From positions 2,439-12,648 of the forward strand of contig VAXR01000016.1 of the NCBI GenBank assembly GCA_005885165.1: a DNA stretch of 10,210 nucleotides, in the 5' to 3' direction. Of this stretch, positions 4,898 to 10,210 are shown piece after piece. The position numbers and the translations under genes are program-made. How positions within the stretch are numbered: the stretch's first letter is position 1; every line of letters begins with the position of its first letter. The DNA comes from Actinomycetota bacterium (GTDB lineage Bacteria; Actinomycetota; Thermoleophilia; Solirubrobacterales; Thermoleophilaceae). The notes beneath the pieces are model-generated. The model had not been told where the DNA came from, ran no database searches, and saw nothing but the letters and a program-made list of their open reading frames with translations.

Positions 4898-5592
4898 GCG
4901 ATCTCCCCGGCGTCCACCCGCGAGCGGAACCGGTCGGCCGCCGCACGAAGCGCCAGCTCGGGATCGACGCGGAGCTCGCGCGCCAGCGCGACGACCGCGA
5001 GCATGAGGTCCCCCATCGGATCGAACCGCGCGTCGCGGTCGCCGTCATCGGCGGTGGCCGCTACCCGGTCGACCTCCTCGCGCACCTGTGCGAGAGCGCC
5101 CTCGGGCGGCCACTCGTGGCCGGCGCTGCCGGCGCGCCGCAGCAGCTTTCGCGCGTAGAGCGGCGACGGGAGCGTCTCGGGGACGTCGGCGAAAACGTCG
5201 CCGCCCCGCCCCTCCTCCTCGCGCTTGATCGCATCCCAGTTCCGCAGGACGGCGGCCGCGTCCTCGACCTCCACGTCCCCGAACACGTGGGGGTGCCGGC
5301 GGATCAGCTTCGCGCAGCACCCCTCCGCCACGGCGGCGAGGTCGCCCGCACCGCGCTCCTCGAGCAGCAGCGACAGGAAGTGCACCTGGAAGAGGACGTC
5401 GCCGAGCTCGTCGAGCAGCTTGGCGTCGTCACCCTTGTTCGCGGCGTCGGCGAGCTCGTACGCCTCCTCCACGGTGTGGGGGACGATCGTCCGCTCGTCC
5501 TGCTCGCGATCCCAGGGGCACTCGGCCCGGAGCAGGCGCGTTATCTCGTCGAGTCGCTGGAGCGCCGCGGCCGGCTCGCCGGCTGCAGTCAT
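4894..5592 (-). CDS. mazG: MazG nucleoside triphosphate pyrophosphohydrolase
   Basis: The 232-residue protein has two MazG helical domains. MazG removes pyrophosphate from NTPs and dNTPs, including damaged ones, using Mg held by EExxE and ExxD motifs. The first domain has CPWDREQ (25-31), the intact EE(42-43)xxE(46) in VEEAYE and E62xxD65 in DELGD, then RRHPHVFGD (98-106). The second has EE(172-173) followed by Arg176 where a Glu is expected, and P192xxD195 where ExxD is expected, then LMLAVVALARELRVDPE. In E. coli MazG, as I recall, the second domain is the active one, so here activity may rest on the first. ATG 5592 is 5 nt after the foldase stop. The frame stays open further upstream over the foldase gene, but homology begins near residue 10. 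The 3' end overlaps eno by 4 nt. Confidence 0.95.
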   Translation of the reverse strand: MTAAGEPAAALQRLDEITRLLRAECPWDREQDERTIVPHTVEEAYELADAANKGDDAKLLDELGDVLFQVHFLSLLLEERGAGDLAAVAEGCCAKLIRRHPHVFGDVEVEDAAAVLRNWDAIKREEEGRGGDVFADVPETLPSPLYARKLLRRAGSAGHEWPPEGALAQVREEVDRVAATADDGDRDARFDPMGDLMLAVVALARELRVDPELALRAAADRFRSRVDAGEIA

Positions 5593-5597
5593 CCCCG

Positions 5598-6941
5598 CTA
5601 CGGGCCGCCCGGTGTGGCGCCCGGCGGAGCGCCGCCCTGGGGCGCGGCTCCGCCGGCGCCCGGCGGAGCGCCGCCCTGGGGCGCGGCTCCGCCGCTGGGC
5701 GGGACGCTCCCCGGTGCCCCCTGCGGCGTGCCCGGAACGCCGCCCGGGGCACCCTGCGGCGTCGCCGGCGTCGTGCCGCCGCGCGTGGGCGGCGCGCCGG
5801 AGGGGCCGCCCGTGCCCTGCGCGCCCTGTGTGGACGACTGCGGGTTCGGCCCGTTGCTGCACTGCGACGTGGTGAAGCCCTTGGCGCACACCGTCTTGTC
5901 GCGGTAGCGCTTCTGGAAGTCCTTCACGAAGTTGTTGAGGGCCGTCTGCTGCGACTGCGACTTGAGCAGGTTGCGGATCGTGTCGGTCGCCTGGGCGAGC
6001 GACTGCTGGGTCGCCGTCGTGATCTTCGTGACCTCGAAGACGTAGTAGCCGAACTGCGTCTTGACCGGGCCCTGGAGCTGGCCCTTCTTGGCGCTGAAGA
6101 TCGCCGTGTCGAAGGCCTTCTCCTGGGTCCCCCTCGTCACGCCCGGCAGCTTGCCGCCCTGCGACTTGGAGGCCGAGTCGACCGAGTACTTCTTCACCAC
6201 GTCCTTGAAGGCCGTGCCCTTCTTGAGCTCGGCGACTGCCTTATTCGCATCGTCGACCTTCTTGGTGAGGACGACCTCGAGGTCGCGGCTCTCGGGCTGG
6301 GCGAAGCGGCTCTTGTTCTTGTTGTAGTAGTCGCTGATCGCGGCGTTCGAGACCGTGCCCTTGTTCTGCACGATCTTCGCCTGAAGCTCGTTCGTGAGCA
6401 CCGACAGCTTCACCTGGTAGAGCAGGTCGGCCTCCGTGCGGCCCGAGGTGCGCAGGAACTTCAGGTAGTCCTTCTGCTTGGGGAAGGCCTGCTTCTTCTG
6501 CTGCTCGAAGGCACGCCGGACCTGCGCGTCGGTCGCGGTGACCCCCTTCGCCTTCGCCTCCTGCGTGAGCCACTGGGCGGAGATCAGGAACTGCATGGTC
6601 TGGTCGCGGAGCCCCGTGTACTGCTGCTTGCACTGGGCTCGGAGCTGGGTGGCGCTCGGCCTGGCGGCGCCCTTCGGCACCGGGAGCCTCTCCTTTGCCG
6701 CGATGCAGTTGGTGAAGTTGGGCGGGTCCGGCACGACCGTCTGCCCGGGGGGCTGGCCGGGCTGGCCGGACGCCTGCTGCCGCGCGGCCGCGGCGAGCCA
6801 GTGGTCGAACATCGGCTTCGAGATCGCCGTGTCGCCAACCTTTGCGACAGCGCCCTTCGGAACGCTGTTCCCGCAGCCCGTCAGCGCCACAAGGGCGAGC
6901 CCGGCGGCGAGCAGGGCCAGGAGTGGTACGCGAATGCCCAC
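5598..6941 (-). CDS. parvulin-type peptidyl-prolyl isomerase / SurA-like foldase lipoprotein
   Basis: The 447-residue product begins with a lipoprotein signal peptide: hydrophobic residues 4-20 and the lipobox LTGC with the lipidated Cys at 23. It should be anchored outside the membrane. A SurA/PrsA-type N-terminal chaperone region covers about 30-210 (AVAKVGDTAISKPMFDHWL, WLTQEAKAKGV). A parvulin domain spans about 215-307 (SRDLEVVLTKK, AFKDVVKKYSVD, GGKLPGV, GPVKTQFGYYVFEV). The tail from about 365 is Pro/Gly/Ala/Gln-rich with internal repeats. Besides the lipobox it has four Cys (79, 104, 352, 361), unusual for the family. It occupies the place between mfd and mazG and lies 29 nt after mfd. 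GTG 6941 is the start nearest the signal peptide; no good Shine-Dalgarno sequence is seen. The family call is firm, but substrates are unknown and isomerase activity is not assured. Confidence 0.92.
   Translation of the reverse strand: MGIRVPLLALLAAGLALVALTGCGNSVPKGAVAKVGDTAISKPMFDHWLAAAARQQASGQPGQPPGQTVVPDPPNFTNCIAAKERLPVPKGAARPSATQLRAQCKQQYTGLRDQTMQFLISAQWLTQEAKAKGVTATDAQVRRAFEQQKKQAFPKQKDYLKFLRTSGRTEADLLYQVKLSVLTNELQAKIVQNKGTVSNAAISDYYNKNKSRFAQPESRDLEVVLTKKVDDANKAVAELKKGTAFKDVVKKYSVDSASKSQGGKLPGVTRGTQEKAFDTAIFSAKKGQLQGPVKTQFGYYVFEVTKITTATQQSLAQATDTIRNLLKSQSQQTALNNFVKDFQKRYRDKTVCAKGFTTSQCSNGPNPQSSTQGAQGTGGPSGAPPTRGGTTPATPQGAPGGVPGTPQGAPGSVPPSGGAAPQGGAPPGAGGAAPQGGAPPGATPGGP
5616..5693 (-). 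repeat. 39-nt tandem repeat, two copies, in the foldase tail
   Basis: Copies at 5616-5654 and 5655-5693 are identical in DNA sequence and encode the 13-residue unit GGAAPQGGAPPGA twice. Each copy also contains complementary GGCGGAGC and GCTCCGCC arms. A looser TPQGAPG repeat (residues 393-411) lies just before it in the protein. Identity at synonymous positions points to recent duplication, and the copy number may vary between strains. Confidence 0.9.
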
Positions 6942-6970
6942 GAAGCGGGCGATGGTAGCGAACAGGCGTA

Positions 6971-10210
<3,240 letters not shown>

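Overview
The window is a high-GC bacterial chromosome segment made mostly of conserved housekeeping genes. The long minus-strand run mfd, parvulin-type foldase lipoprotein, mazG, enolase, divIC/ftsB-like has the gene order known from Actinobacteria (in Mycobacterium tuberculosis: mfd, mazG, lpqU, eno, divIC homologue, DUF501, ppx). GC-rich codon use, GTG starts, apparently leaderless genes, a CsrA homologue (rare in most Actinobacteria) and a Cys-containing, Pro/Gly-tailed foldase suggest a deep-branching actinobacterium. Class Thermoleophilia (Solirubrobacterales or Gaiellales) is my best guess. That assignment is inference from gene content and was not tested.

Layout from the left. Positions 1-218 (minus) hold the N-terminal 72 residues of a carboxylate-amine ligase of the YbdK/GCS2 family, running off the edge. 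Positions 344-1230 (plus) hold a DUF2090 / IolC-C-terminal-type aldolase-like gene that is frameshifted near 620-627. A 77-residue basic membrane protein of unknown function follows at 1318-1551 (plus). csrA is at 1649-1879 (minus), and a 184-residue protein with an HTH-like N-terminus and acidic/basic low-complexity segments is at 2007-2561 (plus), divergent from csrA.

From 2597 to the right edge everything is on the minus strand. In transcription order these are mfd (5' end beyond the window), the foldase lipoprotein (29 nt after mfd), mazG (5 nt later), eno (4-nt overlap with mazG), a 223-nt gap, divIC, and a 108-residue unknown protein. mfd to eno looks like one transcription unit joining transcription-coupled repair, extracytoplasmic protein folding, NTP-pool sanitation and glycolysis. 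The last gene appears to have its own leaderless promoter.

The least explained DNA is the eno-divIC gap. It contains a perfect 11-bp inverted repeat about 120 nt apart that brackets several smaller hairpins, two of which could be replaced by a competing 7-bp pairing. This is a candidate structured leader RNA for divIC. Other points worth checking are the broken aldolase gene, the degenerate second MazG domain, the unknown protein in the position usually held by DUF501, and three genes whose -10-like hexamers lie 6-9 nt from a GTG start. I see no mobile element, CRISPR array, tRNA or rRNA, and no obviously new multi-gene system.
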